Shown here piece after piece: positions 8,081 to 19,778 of a stretch of 64,000 bases of DNA. The translations under genes were made by a program, and so were the position numbers. Numbering within the stretch: position 1 is the stretch's first letter; every line of letters begins with the position of its first letter. The stretch comes from Massilia sp. ZL223 (GTDB lineage: Bacteria; Pseudomonadota; Gammaproteobacteria; Burkholderiales; Burkholderiaceae_D), in NCBI RefSeq assembly GCF_018119395.1, contig NZ_JAGPWD010000024.1, positions 1 through 64,000 of the forward strand, in the 5' to 3' direction. The notes under the pieces are model-generated. The model was not told where the DNA came from. It was given only the letters and a program-made list of their open reading frames with translations, and did not search any database.

Positions 8081-9583
8081 GTGGAACAGAGCACTCTTAC
8101 CCGGCGCCCGGTACGCCGGGTCGTCATCGCCGGCGGCGGCACCGCGGGCTGGATGGCCGCCGCCTGCATCTCGAAGGTGCTGGGCAAGCGCCTCGATATC
8201 AAGCTGATCGAATCGGACGAGATCGGGACCGTGGGCGTGGGAGAGGCCACCATCCCGACCCTGATCCACTTCCACAAGCTGCTCGAGATCAGCGAGCAGG
8301 AATTCATGGCCGCGACCCAGGCCACCTTCAAGCTGGGCATCAGCTTCGAGAACTGGCGTAACGTCAGGGAAGACTATATCCACTCCTTCGGCCTGACCGG
8401 CACCGACCACTGGACCGCCGGCTTCCAGCACTTCTGGCACAAGGGCCGCGAGCGCGGCCTGGCCGGCGACTACGGCGACTACTGCCTGGAGCTGCGCGCC
8501 TCCCAGGAAAAGCGCTTCGCCCACTTGCCGCACGACGGCATGAACTACGCCTACCACCTGGACGCCAGCGCTTACGCACGCTTCCTGCGCAAGTTCAGCG
8601 AGCGCCACGGCGTGCAGCGCATCGAAGGCAAGATCGTCGACGTCAGCACCAGCGCCCTCACAGGCCACATCCGCTCGCTCACCCTCGATTCCGGCGCCGA
8701 CATCGAAGGCGACCTGTTCATCGACTGCACGGGCTTCCGCGCGCTCCTGATCGGCCAGGCCATGAAGGTCGAGTACGAGGACTGGTCGCACTGGCTGTTC
8801 AACGACAGCGCGGTGGCCATGCAGACCATGTCCGTGGGCGACGCCGTGCCCTACACGCGTGCGATCGCGCACGGCTTTGGCTGGCAATGGCGCATCCCGT
8901 TGCAGCACCGGGTCGGCAACGGCATCGTGTTTTCCAGCCGCTATGTCGAGCAGGAGCAGGCGATCCAGGCCCTGGTGGAGAATGTCGAGGGCGAAGCCCT
9001 GATGAAGCCGCGCGTCATCAAGTTCCAGCCGGGGCAGCGCAGGCAGGTCTGGAAGGGCAACTGCATGGCGCTCGGTTTGGCGAGCGGCTTCCTGGAGCCG
9101 ATCGAATCGACCAGCATCCACCTGATCCAGCGCGGCATCATCCGTCTGATGCAGATGTTCCCGACCGAGGGCATCTCGCAGGCCGACGTGGCGGAGTACA
9201 ACAAGCAGGCCTGGACCGAGATCGAGCATATCCGCGATTTCATCATCCTGCACTACCACGTGACCAACCGCAGCGACACGCCTTACTGGCGCGACGCGCG
9301 CAACATGGAGATCCCCGCCAGCCTGCGCCACCGGATCGCGCTGTTCCGCGAGACGGGAAGGGTATTCCGCATCTCGAACGAGCTGTTCGCCGAGAACTCC
9401 TGGGTGCAGGTGCTGCTGGGGCAGGGCGTGATGCCGCTCCAGCACCACCAGGCGGCCGACCTGATGGGCGACGAGGAGCTGGCCCGCTTCCTCGGTTCCA
9501 TCAAGAGCTCGATCGACAAGACCGTAAGTGGATTACCCACCCACCAGCAGTACGTCGAACGCTACTGCGCGGCGCCGAAATAA
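8081..9583 (+). CDS. tryptophan-halogenase-family flavoprotein (copy 2)
   Basis: 500 residues, with a GTG start 6 bases behind a good ACAGGAGA site. It carries GGGTAGW (18-24), the FAD-binding Glu44, GVGEATIPT (52-60), Lys84 in TFKLGISFENW at the position of the PrnA/RebH catalytic Lys, and an exact GWQWRIP (267-273), the classical flavin-dependent halogenase signature. Of the two copies this is the one with fully canonical motifs. It differs strongly from copy 1 in sequence, so the pair is not a recent duplication. A bidirectional terminator directly follows, closing the cassette. Confidence 0.85.
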   Translation: MEQSTLTRRPVRRVVIAGGGTAGWMAAACISKVLGKRLDIKLIESDEIGTVGVGEATIPTLIHFHKLLEISEQEFMAATQATFKLGISFENWRNVREDYIHSFGLTGTDHWTAGFQHFWHKGRERGLAGDYGDYCLELRASQEKRFAHLPHDGMNYAYHLDASAYARFLRKFSERHGVQRIEGKIVDVSTSALTGHIRSLTLDSGADIEGDLFIDCTGFRALLIGQAMKVEYEDWSHWLFNDSAVAMQTMSVGDAVPYTRAIAHGFGWQWRIPLQHRVGNGIVFSSRYVEQEQAIQALVENVEGEALMKPRVIKFQPGQRRQVWKGNCMALGLASGFLEPIESTSIHLIQRGIIRLMQMFPTEGISQADVAEYNKQAWTEIEHIRDFIILHYHVTNRSDTPYWRDARNMEIPASLRHRIALFRETGRVFRISNELFAENSWVQVLLGQGVMPLQHHQAADLMGDEELARFLGSIKSSIDKTVSGLPTHQQYVERYCAAPK

Positions 9584-9585
9584 GA

Positions 9586-9612
9586 AAGCCCGCGAAAGCG
9601 GGCTTCTTTTTT
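9586..9612. terminator. bidirectional intrinsic terminator
   Basis: AAGCCCGC-GAAA-GCGGGCTT followed by CTTTTTT on the + strand, with an A-rich flank giving TCTTATTT on the - strand. It separates the convergent halogenase cassette and sugar transporter gene. Confidence 0.9.
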
Positions 9613-9626
9613 CAGGCGGTCGCCCG

Positions 9627-10910
9627 CTAGCGATGCAGATTGGCGTACTTCACCCCGAAATACATGATGAACAGGTAGCACGCGGCCGGCACCAGGAAGG
9701 AAGGCTGCAGGCCGATGGTGTCCGCGAACATGCCCTGCACGAAGGGCACCACGGCGCCGCCCACGATGGCCATGCACAGGATGCCGGAACCCTGGCCGGT
9801 GAACTTGCCCAGGCCGTGCAGCGCCATGCTGAAGATGGTCGGGAACATGATCGAATTGCACAGGCCGACCGCCAGGATCGCCCACATCGCCAGCTTGCCT
9901 TCGCCGAAGGTCGCCGCCAGCACCAGCAGGATGGCGCCCAGCGCATTCACGGCCAGGGTCTTGCCCGGGCTGACGTAGCGCATGACGGCGAAGCCGATGA
10001 AGCGGCCCACCAGCGCGCCGCCCCAGTACAGGCTGACATACTGGGCGCCGTCGGCGTGGCTCAGGCCCGCGATGTGGCCCTCGCCCAGGAAGTTGATCAG
10101 GAAGCTGCCGATGCTCACTTCCGCGCCCACGTACAGGAAGATCGCCAGCGCGCCCAGCACCAGGTGGCGGTAGGCCATGGCGCCGCCCTTGCCGTCCACT
10201 GCGACGGTGCTGTCGTCGTGGCTGATCTTCGGGAGCCGGGCCACGGCGAACAGCACCGCCAGGATCGCCAGCGCTGCCGCCAGCCCCAGGTAGGGACCTT
10301 GCACCGCCGCCGCTTCCCTGGCCTTGTACGCGGCCTGCTCGGCGCCGCTCAGGGCCGCCAGCTGGTCGGCGCCGAGGGTGGCGGCCGACAGGATCAGGAT
10401 GCCGCCCAGGGCCGGCGCCACGGTGGTGCCGAGCGAATTGAAGGCCTGGGTCAGGGTCAGTCGGCTGGAGGCGGTGCGCGCCGGTCCGAGCACGGTGACG
10501 TAGGGATTGGCCGCCACCTGCAGGATGGTGATGCCGCTGGCCAGCACGAAGAAGGCGAACAGGAACAGGCCGTAGCCGCCCTGCGAGGCCGGATAGAACA
10601 GCGCGCAGCCCGCGGCCGCGATCATCAAGCCGGTGACGGCGCCATTCTGGTAGCCGATGCGGCGGATCAGCGCGCCCGCCGGCAGCGACACGATGAAATA
10701 GGCGCCGAAGAAGCAGAACTGCACCAGCATCGCCTGCAGGTAGGTGAGGGTGTAGATCGACTTCAGGTGCGGAATCAACACGTCGTTCAGCGACGTGAGC
10801 AGGCCCCACATGAAGAACAGGATGGTGACGATCACCAGTGCGCCGGTGTGCGGATTGTGTTCCCCGTCGGCGGCCGCCGCCAGCGTCGGGTTGGGTGCGG
10901 TGTTGTGCAT
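9627..10910 (-). CDS. sugar:H+ symporter of the FucP/GluP major facilitator family
   Basis: 427 residues with about 12 hydrophobic helices. Recognisable FucP-family blocks are [19 protein letters not shown] near the N-terminus, [16 protein letters not shown], and [18 protein letters not shown]. It would move glucose, galactose or a related hexose across the inner membrane with protons. It is the last gene of a unit GH1-GH3-glk-transporter, 19 bp behind glucokinase, which fits uptake of free glucose released in the periplasm by the GH3 enzyme. Substrate assignment to glucose rests on the glk neighbour. Confidence 0.85.
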   Translation of the reverse strand: MHNTAPNPTLAAAADGEHNPHTGALVIVTILFFMWGLLTSLNDVLIPHLKSIYTLTYLQAMLVQFCFFGAYFIVSLPAGALIRRIGYQNGAVTGLMIAAAGCALFYPASQGGYGLFLFAFFVLASGITILQVAANPYVTVLGPARTASSRLTLTQAFNSLGTTVAPALGGILILSAATLGADQLAALSGAEQAAYKAREAAAVQGPYLGLAAALAILAVLFAVARLPKISHDDSTVAVDGKGGAMAYRHLVLGALAIFLYVGAEVSIGSFLINFLGEGHIAGLSHADGAQYVSLYWGGALVGRFIGFAVMRYVSPGKTLAVNALGAILLVLAATFGEGKLAMWAILAVGLCNSIMFPTIFSMALHGLGKFTGQGSGILCMAIVGGAVVPFVQGMFADTIGLQPSFLVPAACYLFIMYFGVKYANLHR

Positions 10911-10929
10911 GAGGTCTCCGTGGTGATGG

Positions 10930-11879
10930 CTAGGCCGCGAGCCGGTCCGACAGCATGGCGGACACGCCGCGCAGCGCCGGGTACTGCTCGGTGATCAGGT
11001 AGGTCGGGATGCGCGCCAGGTAGGGGCCCAGGCGTCCCTTGTCTTCGAAGCGCGCGCGGAAGGCCGAACCGGCGAACAGGCGCCCGAGACGCGGCACGAT
11101 GCCGCCGCCGATGTACATGCCGCCGGTCGCGCCCAGGGTCAGCGCGACGTTGCCCGCGACGCTGCCCAGGATGGCGCAGAATGTCTCCACTGTGCCTGCG
11201 CAGTCGCTCGAGCTGCCGTCCAGTGCGGCCTGGGTGATCTCGGGCGCGCCGATACGCTTGCCCGTGCGCGCCCAGTGGATCAGTTCCAGGCCCATGCCGG
11301 ACAGGAGGCGCTCCGCCGAGACGTGGCCGTACTCGCTCCACAAGGCCTCCAGGATCGCCACCTCGCCGCGGTTGGTCGGCGAGAAGCTGACATGGCCGCC
11401 TTCGCCGGCCAGCGCGATCCAGCGCTTCCCGGCCGGGATCACCCCCGATACGCCCAGGCCGGTGCCGGGGCCGATCAGGCCGATCGGCCGCTTGGCCAGT
11501 TCGACGCCGCCGCCGATGCGCTCGCGCTGGTCCGGGGCCAGGTGGGGCAAGGCCATGGCGAGCGCCGCGAAGTCGTTCACCACCAGCAGCGTTTCCAGGT
11601 CCTGCGCGCGGCGCAGGGCCTCGATCGAAAAGCTCCAGTGGTGGTTGGTCATCCTGACCTCGTCGCCCTCGACCGGATTGGCGATCGCGATGGCCGCGTG
11701 GCGCACCGTGTCCACCGCCAGGCCGCGCGCGCGTGCATTCGCCAGGTAGGCGCGCATGGCCTCGCCCAGCGTCGGATGCGCGGCGCAGGCCAGCACTTCG
11801 ATGTCGACGATGCCCTCGCTGGATTCCAGCGCGAAGCGGGCGTTGGTGCCGCCGATATCGGCCAATAGCCGTAGTGCGT

Positions 11880-11883
<4 letters not shown>
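10930..11883 (-). CDS. glk: glucokinase (ATP-dependent, Glk family)
   Basis: 317 residues phosphorylating glucose to glucose 6-phosphate. The protein begins [17 protein letters not shown], the phosphate-1 motif of the bacterial Glk family, and contains [29 protein letters not shown] and GGEGGHVSF-like substrate-binding blocks (here [11 protein letters not shown]). Length matches E. coli Glk (321). Its ATG overlaps the stop of the GH3 gene by 4 bp, so both are translationally coupled in the beta-glucoside unit. Confidence 0.93.
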
Positions 11884-14354
<2,471 letters not shown>

Positions 14355-14371
14355 GGGAGGTCTCGTCGAGG

Positions 14372-15736
14372 TTATTCCTGGCGCAGGAAGGAGCGGTACC
14401 ACTTGCCGCTGCCCTTCAGCGTGCGCTGCTGGGTGTCGTAGTCGATGTGGGTCAGGCCGAAGCGGCGCAGGTAGCCTTCCGCCCATTCGAAGTTGTCGAG
14501 CAGGCTCCAGGCGAAATAGCCCTTGACCGGCACGCCGTCGGCGATCGCGGCCCGCAAGCTGGCCAGGTGGCGCATCAGGTAGTGGCGGCGGCCGACGTCG
14601 TCGATCTCGCCGCCTGCATCCACGCTGTCTTCGTAGCAGGAACCGTTCTCGGTGATGTAGATCGGCCCCGGGTGGTAATCCTTCTCGATGCGCAGCAGGA
14701 GCTCGGCCAGTCCCTGCGGCGCCACTTCCCAGCCCATCGCGGTGGTCTCGACTTCGCCTGGCGGCAGCACCTCGGCGTCCAGCGGCGCGTGGCCCGGTGC
14801 GTGGGCGATGGTCTCGGGGAAGTAGTAGTTCACACCCAGGAAGTCGGTATCGACGGCGATCGCCTCCATGTCGCCCGGCAGGATAGTTGGCGCGGCATCG
14901 CCGATGGCGTCCAGGGTGGCCTGCGGGTAGCCGCGGCCGTGCAGCGGATCGAGGAACCAGCGGTAGCGCAGGCCGTCGTGGCGCTCCATCGCGGCCAGGT
15001 CTTCCGGCTTGCTGCTGGCGGCGCGCAGCGGATGCAGGCTGAGGGCGATGCCGACCTGGGCATCGGGCACGTTGGCGCGGATCAGCGGCACCGCCTTTCC
15101 ATGCGAAACCAGGACGTGGTGCGCGACCTGGAGCGCGGTCTTGAAGTCGGTCAGGCCCGGCGCATGCCAGCCTTCGAAGTTGCCGATGATGGCGGTGCAC
15201 CAGGGCTCGTTATGGGTGATCCAGTGCTTGACGCGCTCGCCCAGGCGGCGCGTCATCACGTCCGCGAATTCCAGGAAAGCATCCACCGTCTCGCGATTGG
15301 CCCAGCCGCCGCGGTCCTGCAGATACTGCGGCAGGTCCCAGTGGTAGAGCGTGGCCCAGGGCTGCAGGCCGCGCTCCAGCATGCCGTCCACCAGGCGCGA
15401 GTAGAAGTCCAGGCCTTTCTGGTTCGGCTGGCCGCCTGCCTCGCCGAAGATGCGCGGCCAGGCGATCGAGAAGCGGTAGGCGTTCAGGCCCATGTCGCGC
15501 CCGATGTCGAAGTCTTCCGGCCAGCGGTGGTAATGGTCGCAGGCGACCGCGCCGCTGGAGCCGTCGCGCACCTTGCCAGGGGTGGCGGCGAAGCGGTCCC
15601 AGATCGATTCGACGCGGCCGTCGACCGAGCCGGCGCCCTCGATCTGGTAGGACGATGTGGCGCAGCCCCACAGGAAGTCGGAGGCGAAGTCGCTACGCGC
15701 TGGTGCGGCAGGCTCGGGGCGGTTGGCAGTGGTCAT
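14372..15736 (-). CDS. GH1 beta-glucosidase, cytoplasmic
   Basis: 454 residues, the usual GH1 length, with no signal peptide. The sugar-binding Gln-Ile-Glu-Gly block (FLWGCATSSYQIEG, 21-34), the acid/base Glu177 in THNEPW and the nucleophile Glu363 in YITENG are all intact, as is the C-terminal FAWSLLDNFEWAEGY. It hydrolyses cellobiose or other beta-glucosides brought in by the neighbouring ABC transporter. First gene of the GH1-GH3-glk-transporter unit; the palindrome at 15776-15789 lies 40 bp upstream of its start. Confidence 0.93.
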   Translation of the reverse strand: MTTANRPEPAAPARSDFASDFLWGCATSSYQIEGAGSVDGRVESIWDRFAATPGKVRDGSSGAVACDHYHRWPEDFDIGRDMGLNAYRFSIAWPRIFGEAGGQPNQKGLDFYSRLVDGMLERGLQPWATLYHWDLPQYLQDRGGWANRETVDAFLEFADVMTRRLGERVKHWITHNEPWCTAIIGNFEGWHAPGLTDFKTALQVAHHVLVSHGKAVPLIRANVPDAQVGIALSLHPLRAASSKPEDLAAMERHDGLRYRWFLDPLHGRGYPQATLDAIGDAAPTILPGDMEAIAVDTDFLGVNYYFPETIAHAPGHAPLDAEVLPPGEVETTAMGWEVAPQGLAELLLRIEKDYHPGPIYITENGSCYEDSVDAGGEIDDVGRRHYLMRHLASLRAAIADGVPVKGYFAWSLLDNFEWAEGYLRRFGLTHIDYDTQQRTLKGSGKWYRSFLRQE

Positions 15737-15775
15737 GGTCTCGCGTCAAATAAAAACGTTGTTCGGCTATTCTAA

Positions 15776-15789
15776 TGGAAAGCTTTCCA
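15776..15789. promoter_or_regulatory. LacI-family operator before the GH1 operon
   Basis: TGGAAAGCTTTCCA is a perfect 14-bp palindrome between the terminator of the lacI-type gene and the GH1 start. It shares the TGGAAA/TTTCCA arms of the other operators in the locus but has GC and not CG in the centre. Confidence 0.75.
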
Positions 15790-15799
15790 ATCCGGCGAT

Positions 15800-15823
15800 A
15801 AAAAAAATGGCCGGCAGGCGGCC
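15800..15823 (-). terminator. intrinsic terminator of the regulator gene
   Basis: On the minus strand GGCCG-CCTGC-CGGCC is followed by A and eight Ts. A second hairpin (15825-15840, CCGGGT/ACCCGG) lies just before it. It ends the transporter-regulator transcript, so the GH1 operon behind it needs its own promoter. Confidence 0.8.
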
Positions 15824-15848
15824 ACCGGGTTCGCACCCGGAGCATGCC

Positions 15849-16877
15849 TCATGATTTCTTCTTTCGGGTGGCTGGTGCCTGGGCCAGCGAGGCGCGCAGG
15901 GTGACGCTGACCGGGAAGGTGCGCGACACGGGGCGCTGCAAGTCGTAGCAGCGGTTCAGCAGCATGTTCAGGCCGTTCAGGGTCATTTCGCGCCAGGGCA
16001 TGTGCACGGAGGTCAGGCGCGGCGCCGAGAAAGCGGCGCTTTCGGTGTCGTCGTAGCCGATCACCGACAGGTCGCGCGGCACGCTGATGCCGGCCTCCTG
16101 GAAATAGGACAGGGCGCCGACCGCCATTTCGTCGTTGGCGCAGAACAGCGCGCTGCAGGGCGTGCCGGATTCGATCAGCTCCTTGGCCGCGGCCCAGCCG
16201 CCGGCGGGCGAGAAGTCGCTCTCGGCGATCCAGATCTTGCTGGTGTCGATGCCTTCGCCGGCCAGTTCGTGCATGAAGCCATCGATACGGGCCACGTTGT
16301 CGGCCAGCGCGGTCGGGCCGGCGATGATGGCGATGTCGCGGTGCTTGTAGTCGAGCAGGGCGCGCGCGGCCAGGCGTCCGCCCTGGGTGTGGTCGACCGT
16401 GAAGCACTGCTCGGGGATATTGGCGAATTTGTTGTTCAGGGCCACCAGCTGGTACTGCTTGACGCCGAGCGAAGCGATGTCCTCGTCGGTGAGGGCGCTG
16501 GTCATCATGATCAGGCCGTCGCAGCCGCGCTCGATCAGGAACTCGATGCCTTCCATCGCCTGGCGGCGCGCGTCGCCCAGGCCGACGCCGAAGGCCACCA
16601 CCATGTGCAGGCCGGCTGCGCGCAGCTCGGTGTCGATGATCTGCAGGATGGGGGTATAGAAGGTGCCGGTCAGGACCGGGATGTAGACGCCGATCATGCG
16701 GCTGGTGCCCGACAGCAGGGCGCGCGCGGCGTGCGAAGGGCGGAAGCCCAGTTCGTCGATCGCCTTGCGCACGCGCTCCAGCGTGGCCGGGGACACCGAG
16801 CCCTTGCCGCTGACCACGCGCGATGCGGTGCCGAGGCCCACCCCGGCGAGACGCGCTACATCCTTGATAGTCGCCAC
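15849..16877 (-). CDS. LacI/GalR-family transcriptional regulator of the beta-glucoside locus
   Basis: 342 residues, GTG start. The N-terminus is a classical LacI helix-turn-helix with hinge (TIKDVARLAGVGLGTASRVV, then RPSHAARALLSG). The rest is a periplasmic-binding-protein-like sensor (IGVYIPVLTGTFYTPILQII, SALFCANDEMAVGAL, VIGYDDTESAAFSAPRLTSV). It lies behind the ABC transporter ATPase and before the GH1 operon. Four TGGAAA...TTTCCA-type palindromes in the region are its likely targets; the inducer would be a beta-glucoside or glucose. Repressor versus activator cannot be told from sequence. Confidence 0.9.
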   Translation of the reverse strand: MATIKDVARLAGVGLGTASRVVSGKGSVSPATLERVRKAIDELGFRPSHAARALLSGTSRMIGVYIPVLTGTFYTPILQIIDTELRAAGLHMVVAFGVGLGDARRQAMEGIEFLIERGCDGLIMMTSALTDEDIASLGVKQYQLVALNNKFANIPEQCFTVDHTQGGRLAARALLDYKHRDIAIIAGPTALADNVARIDGFMHELAGEGIDTSKIWIAESDFSPAGGWAAAKELIESGTPCSALFCANDEMAVGALSYFQEAGISVPRDLSVIGYDDTESAAFSAPRLTSVHMPWREMTLNGLNMLLNRCYDLQRPVSRTFPVSVTLRASLAQAPATRKKKS

Positions 16878-16944
16878 TGCTGGATTCCTGTTAGTTATTC
16901 GAACAACACCGAAGCATACTGCATCTTGATTCCCGTGGCACTCG

Positions 16945-17997
16945 TCACGACAGACTCCGGCCGCTGGCCGGGTCGAACAGCGATACCCGCTTCGCGTCGA
17001 TCGCGAAGCGCACCCGCTGGCCGGCCTCCATGGGACGCGGCTCGTGCACCAGCGCAGACAAGGCGTGGCCGCCGCAATCGAGCCAGACCACCTGGTGGTT
17101 CCCCATCGGTTCCACCAGGGTGACCAGGGCTTCGAGCGGACCGTCGTCGCGCAGCTGCAGGTGCTCGGGACGCGCGCCCAGGGTCGCCGCGCCCGGCAGC
17201 GCGCCGCTGTCCGCCAGGCCTACCGTGAGCGCGCCGGCGTGGAAGCAGCCGTGGATGTCGACCTCGCCCTCGACGAAGTTCATCGACGGCGAACCCAGGA
17301 AGCCCGCCACGAAGCGGTTGGCGGGACGCTCGTAGACCTCGCACGGGCTGCCGATCTGCTGGATGCGGCCGCCCTGCATCACCACGATGCGGGTGGCCAG
17401 GGTCATCGCCTCGGCCTGGTCATGGGTCACGTAGATCATGGTCGAGCCCAGTGCCTGGTGCAGCATTTTCAATTCGCGGCGCAGTTCGGTGCGCAGCTTG
17501 GCGTCCAGGTTCGACAGCGGCTCGTCGAACAGGTAGACGCCGGCCTCGCGCACCAGGGCGCGGCCGATCGCCACGCGCTGGCGCTGGCCGCCCGAGAGCT
17601 GGGACGGCTTGCGGTCCAGCAGCGCATCCAGCTGCAGCATCGCGGCGGCGCGCTGCACGCGGCGCTGGATCTCGGCCTTGGGCGCACCCGAGATGCGCAG
17701 GCCGAAGGACATGTTCTTCTCGACCGTCATGGTCGGGTACAGCGCATAGGACTGGAACACCATGCCGATCCCGCGCTCGCTCGGATCGGCGTCGCTCATG
17801 TCGCGTCCGCCGATCTCGATGGCGCCGCCGGACAGGTCGATCAGGCCGGCGATGCTGTGCAGCAGGGTGGACTTGCCGCAGCCGGAAGGCCCGAGCAGCA
17901 CCAGGAACTCGCCCGGCTCCACCTGCAGGTCGAGATCGCGGATGATCTCGTTGCCGCCGCGGGTGATGCACAGTTTGCGCAGATGGACATTCGACAT
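16945..17997 (-). CDS. sugar ABC transporter ATPase (UgpC/MalK/MsmK type)
   Basis: 350 residues. Walker A is GPSGCGKST (36-44), the signature is LSGGQRQR, Walker B lies in YLFDEPLSNLDA, and the H-loop is VTHDQAEAM. The C-terminal regulatory TOBE domain typical of CUT1 transporters follows (VAGFLGSPSMNFVEGEV, LGARPEHLQL). It energises the two permeases encoded 4 bp upstream. CUT1 transporters import oligosaccharides or polyol derivatives, consistent with beta-glucoside uptake. Confidence 0.93.
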   Translation of the reverse strand: MSNVHLRKLCITRGGNEIIRDLDLQVEPGEFLVLLGPSGCGKSTLLHSIAGLIDLSGGAIEIGGRDMSDADPSERGIGMVFQSYALYPTMTVEKNMSFGLRISGAPKAEIQRRVQRAAAMLQLDALLDRKPSQLSGGQRQRVAIGRALVREAGVYLFDEPLSNLDAKLRTELRRELKMLHQALGSTMIYVTHDQAEAMTLATRIVVMQGGRIQQIGSPCEVYERPANRFVAGFLGSPSMNFVEGEVDIHGCFHAGALTVGLADSGALPGAATLGARPEHLQLRDDGPLEALVTLVEPMGNHQVVWLDCGGHALSALVHEPRPMEAGQRVRFAIDAKRVSLFDPASGRSLS

Positions 17998-18001
17998 GGG
18001 T

Positions 18002-18901
18002 TCAGCCTTTCACGGCGCCGGCGGCGATGCCGCGCACGAACCAGCGTCCGGAGATGAAGTAGATCGCCAGCGGCAGCGCCGCCGTCAGGATGGTCGCCGC
18101 CATGTTCACGTTGTACAGGCGCGTGCCGGTGGTGGTGTTGATCACGTTGTTGAGCTGGACCGTCATCGGCAGGTTGTCGCGGCCGGCGAACACCAGGCCC
18201 AGGATGTAGTCGTTCCACACGCCGGTCACCTGCATGATGGCGGCCACCACGATGATGGGCAGCGACATCGGCAGCATCACTTGGGCGAAGATGCGCCAGA
18301 AGCCGCCGCCGTCGATGCGCGCGGCCTGGAACAGCTCGTGCGGCACGGAAGCGTAGTAGTTGCGGAACAGGAGGGTCATCACCGGCATGCCGAAGATGCA
18401 GTGTACCAGCACGATGGCGGGGAGCGATCCGAACAGGCCGGCCTTGGCCATCATCCACACCAGCGGATAGATCATCACCTGCACCGGGATGAAGGCGCCG
18501 GCCATCAGCACGCCGAACAGCAGCTTGGCGAAGCGCGGGCGCCAGAACGACAGGGCGTAGCCGTTGACGGCGCCGAGCAGGATCGGCAGCACGGTGCTGG
18601 GCAGGGTGATCGCGACCGAGTTCCAGAAGCCGGCGCCGACCTGGCCCCAGGCGCTGCGCCACGGGTCGAGGGTCAGCTGGACCGGCAGGGCCAGTACGCT
18701 GCCCATGCGGATCTCGTCCATGGTCTTGAACGAGGTGGTGATCATCACGTACAGCGGCAGCAGGAAGAACAGCGCGGCGCCGAACAGGAAAGCGTAGACG
18801 CCGATGCGTGCGGCGTTCAGGCGGCGGCGCTTGCGGGGCCGTGTCTGATCGAGGGAGGCGGGCAGGGCAGGCGCCATCGCGTGTACGGTGGATTGGCTCA
18901 T
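18002..18901 (-). CDS. sugar ABC transporter permease, MalG type
   Basis: 299 residues with six predicted membrane helices. The start at 18901 overlaps the stop of the preceding permease by 4 bp. The cytoplasmic EAA loop reads ELFQAARIDGGGFWRIFAQV, the ATPase docking site. A basic cytoplasmic N-terminus (RPRKRRRLNAARIG) precedes helix 1. Second inner-membrane half of the CUT1 importer of this locus. Confidence 0.9.
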   Translation of the reverse strand: MSQSTVHAMAPALPASLDQTRPRKRRRLNAARIGVYAFLFGAALFFLLPLYVMITTSFKTMDEIRMGSVLALPVQLTLDPWRSAWGQVGAGFWNSVAITLPSTVLPILLGAVNGYALSFWRPRFAKLLFGVLMAGAFIPVQVMIYPLVWMMAKAGLFGSLPAIVLVHCIFGMPVMTLLFRNYYASVPHELFQAARIDGGGFWRIFAQVMLPMSLPIIVVAAIMQVTGVWNDYILGLVFAGRDNLPMTVQLNNVINTTTGTRLYNVNMAATILTAALPLAIYFISGRWFVRGIAAGAVKG

Positions 18902-19773
18902 GCGTGCCGTCTCCTCGAGCGAGCGTAGGCATATGGCGCCAGCACGGCCAGCACCGGGATCAGCATCGTCACCGCGCCGGCCGAGGCCAGGCCGATATTC
19001 GAGCGCAGGAACAGGTGGTCCATGATGAACTTGGCCGGCACCTCGCTGGCGATGCCGGGACCGCCCTGGGTCATGGCGACCACGGCGTCGTAGAGCTTGA
19101 CCACGGCGGTCGACAGCAGCAGGAAGACGGTGGCGATGGTCGGGCCCAGCATCGGCAGCACGATCGACACGTACACGCGCCAGGGCGGAATGCCGTCCAG
19201 GCGCGCCGCCTTCCAGATCTCCGGATCGATGCCGCGCAGGCCGGCCAGCATCAGCGCCATCACCAGGCCCGCGGCTTGCCAGACGGTGGCGACGACGATG
19301 GTGTAGACCGCCATGTCCTGGTCGATGATCCACTCCAGGCGAAAGCCCGGGAAACCGAGCTGCCGGACCGCGCCTTCGATGCCGTTGCCGGGCGTGAGCA
19401 GCCATTGCCATACCAGGCCGGTGGCGATGAAGGACATCGCATAGGGGTAGAGGAAGACCGTGCGCAGCAGGCCTTCGCCGCGCACGTGCTGGTCGATGAA
19501 CACGGCCAGCAGGAAGCCGATCAGCATGCTGGCCAGGATGAACAGCACGCCGTAGACGGCGAGGTTGTTCAGCGAGAGCAGCCAGCGCTCGTTGTCGAAC
19601 AGGCGCAGGTACTGTGCCAGGCCGATCCACTTCTCGGAAGGGAAGGTACGCGCGGCGGTGAAGGAGGTGCGCAGGGTCCACAGCGCCGCGCCCACGTAGG
19701 CGAACAGCACCGTCAGCGCCATCGGCAGCAGCGCGGCGTGCGGGATCAGCTTGGAAAGGCGGCGAGCGAGCAT
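18898..19773 (-). CDS. sugar ABC transporter permease, MalF type
   Basis: 291 residues starting at MLARRLSKLIPHAALLPMAL. About six membrane helices are visible; the EAA loop is EIWKAARLDGIPPWRVYVSI. It pairs with the MalG-type permease, with which it overlaps by 4 bp. It starts 5 bp behind the binding-protein gene. Confidence 0.9.
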   Translation of the reverse strand: MLARRLSKLIPHAALLPMALTVLFAYVGAALWTLRTSFTAARTFPSEKWIGLAQYLRLFDNERWLLSLNNLAVYGVLFILASMLIGFLLAVFIDQHVRGEGLLRTVFLYPYAMSFIATGLVWQWLLTPGNGIEGAVRQLGFPGFRLEWIIDQDMAVYTIVVATVWQAAGLVMALMLAGLRGIDPEIWKAARLDGIPPWRVYVSIVLPMLGPTIATVFLLLSTAVVKLYDAVVAMTQGGPGIASEVPAKFIMDHLFLRSNIGLASAGAVTMLIPVLAVLAPYAYARSRRRHA

Positions 19774-19778
19774 GGCGG

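Noticed and set aside
4772-9583. Halogenases as part of an antibiotic biosynthesis cluster
   Set aside because: No NRPS, PKS, tailoring, resistance or flavin reductase genes are present; the neighbours are a TonB receptor, SapC and sugar catabolism.
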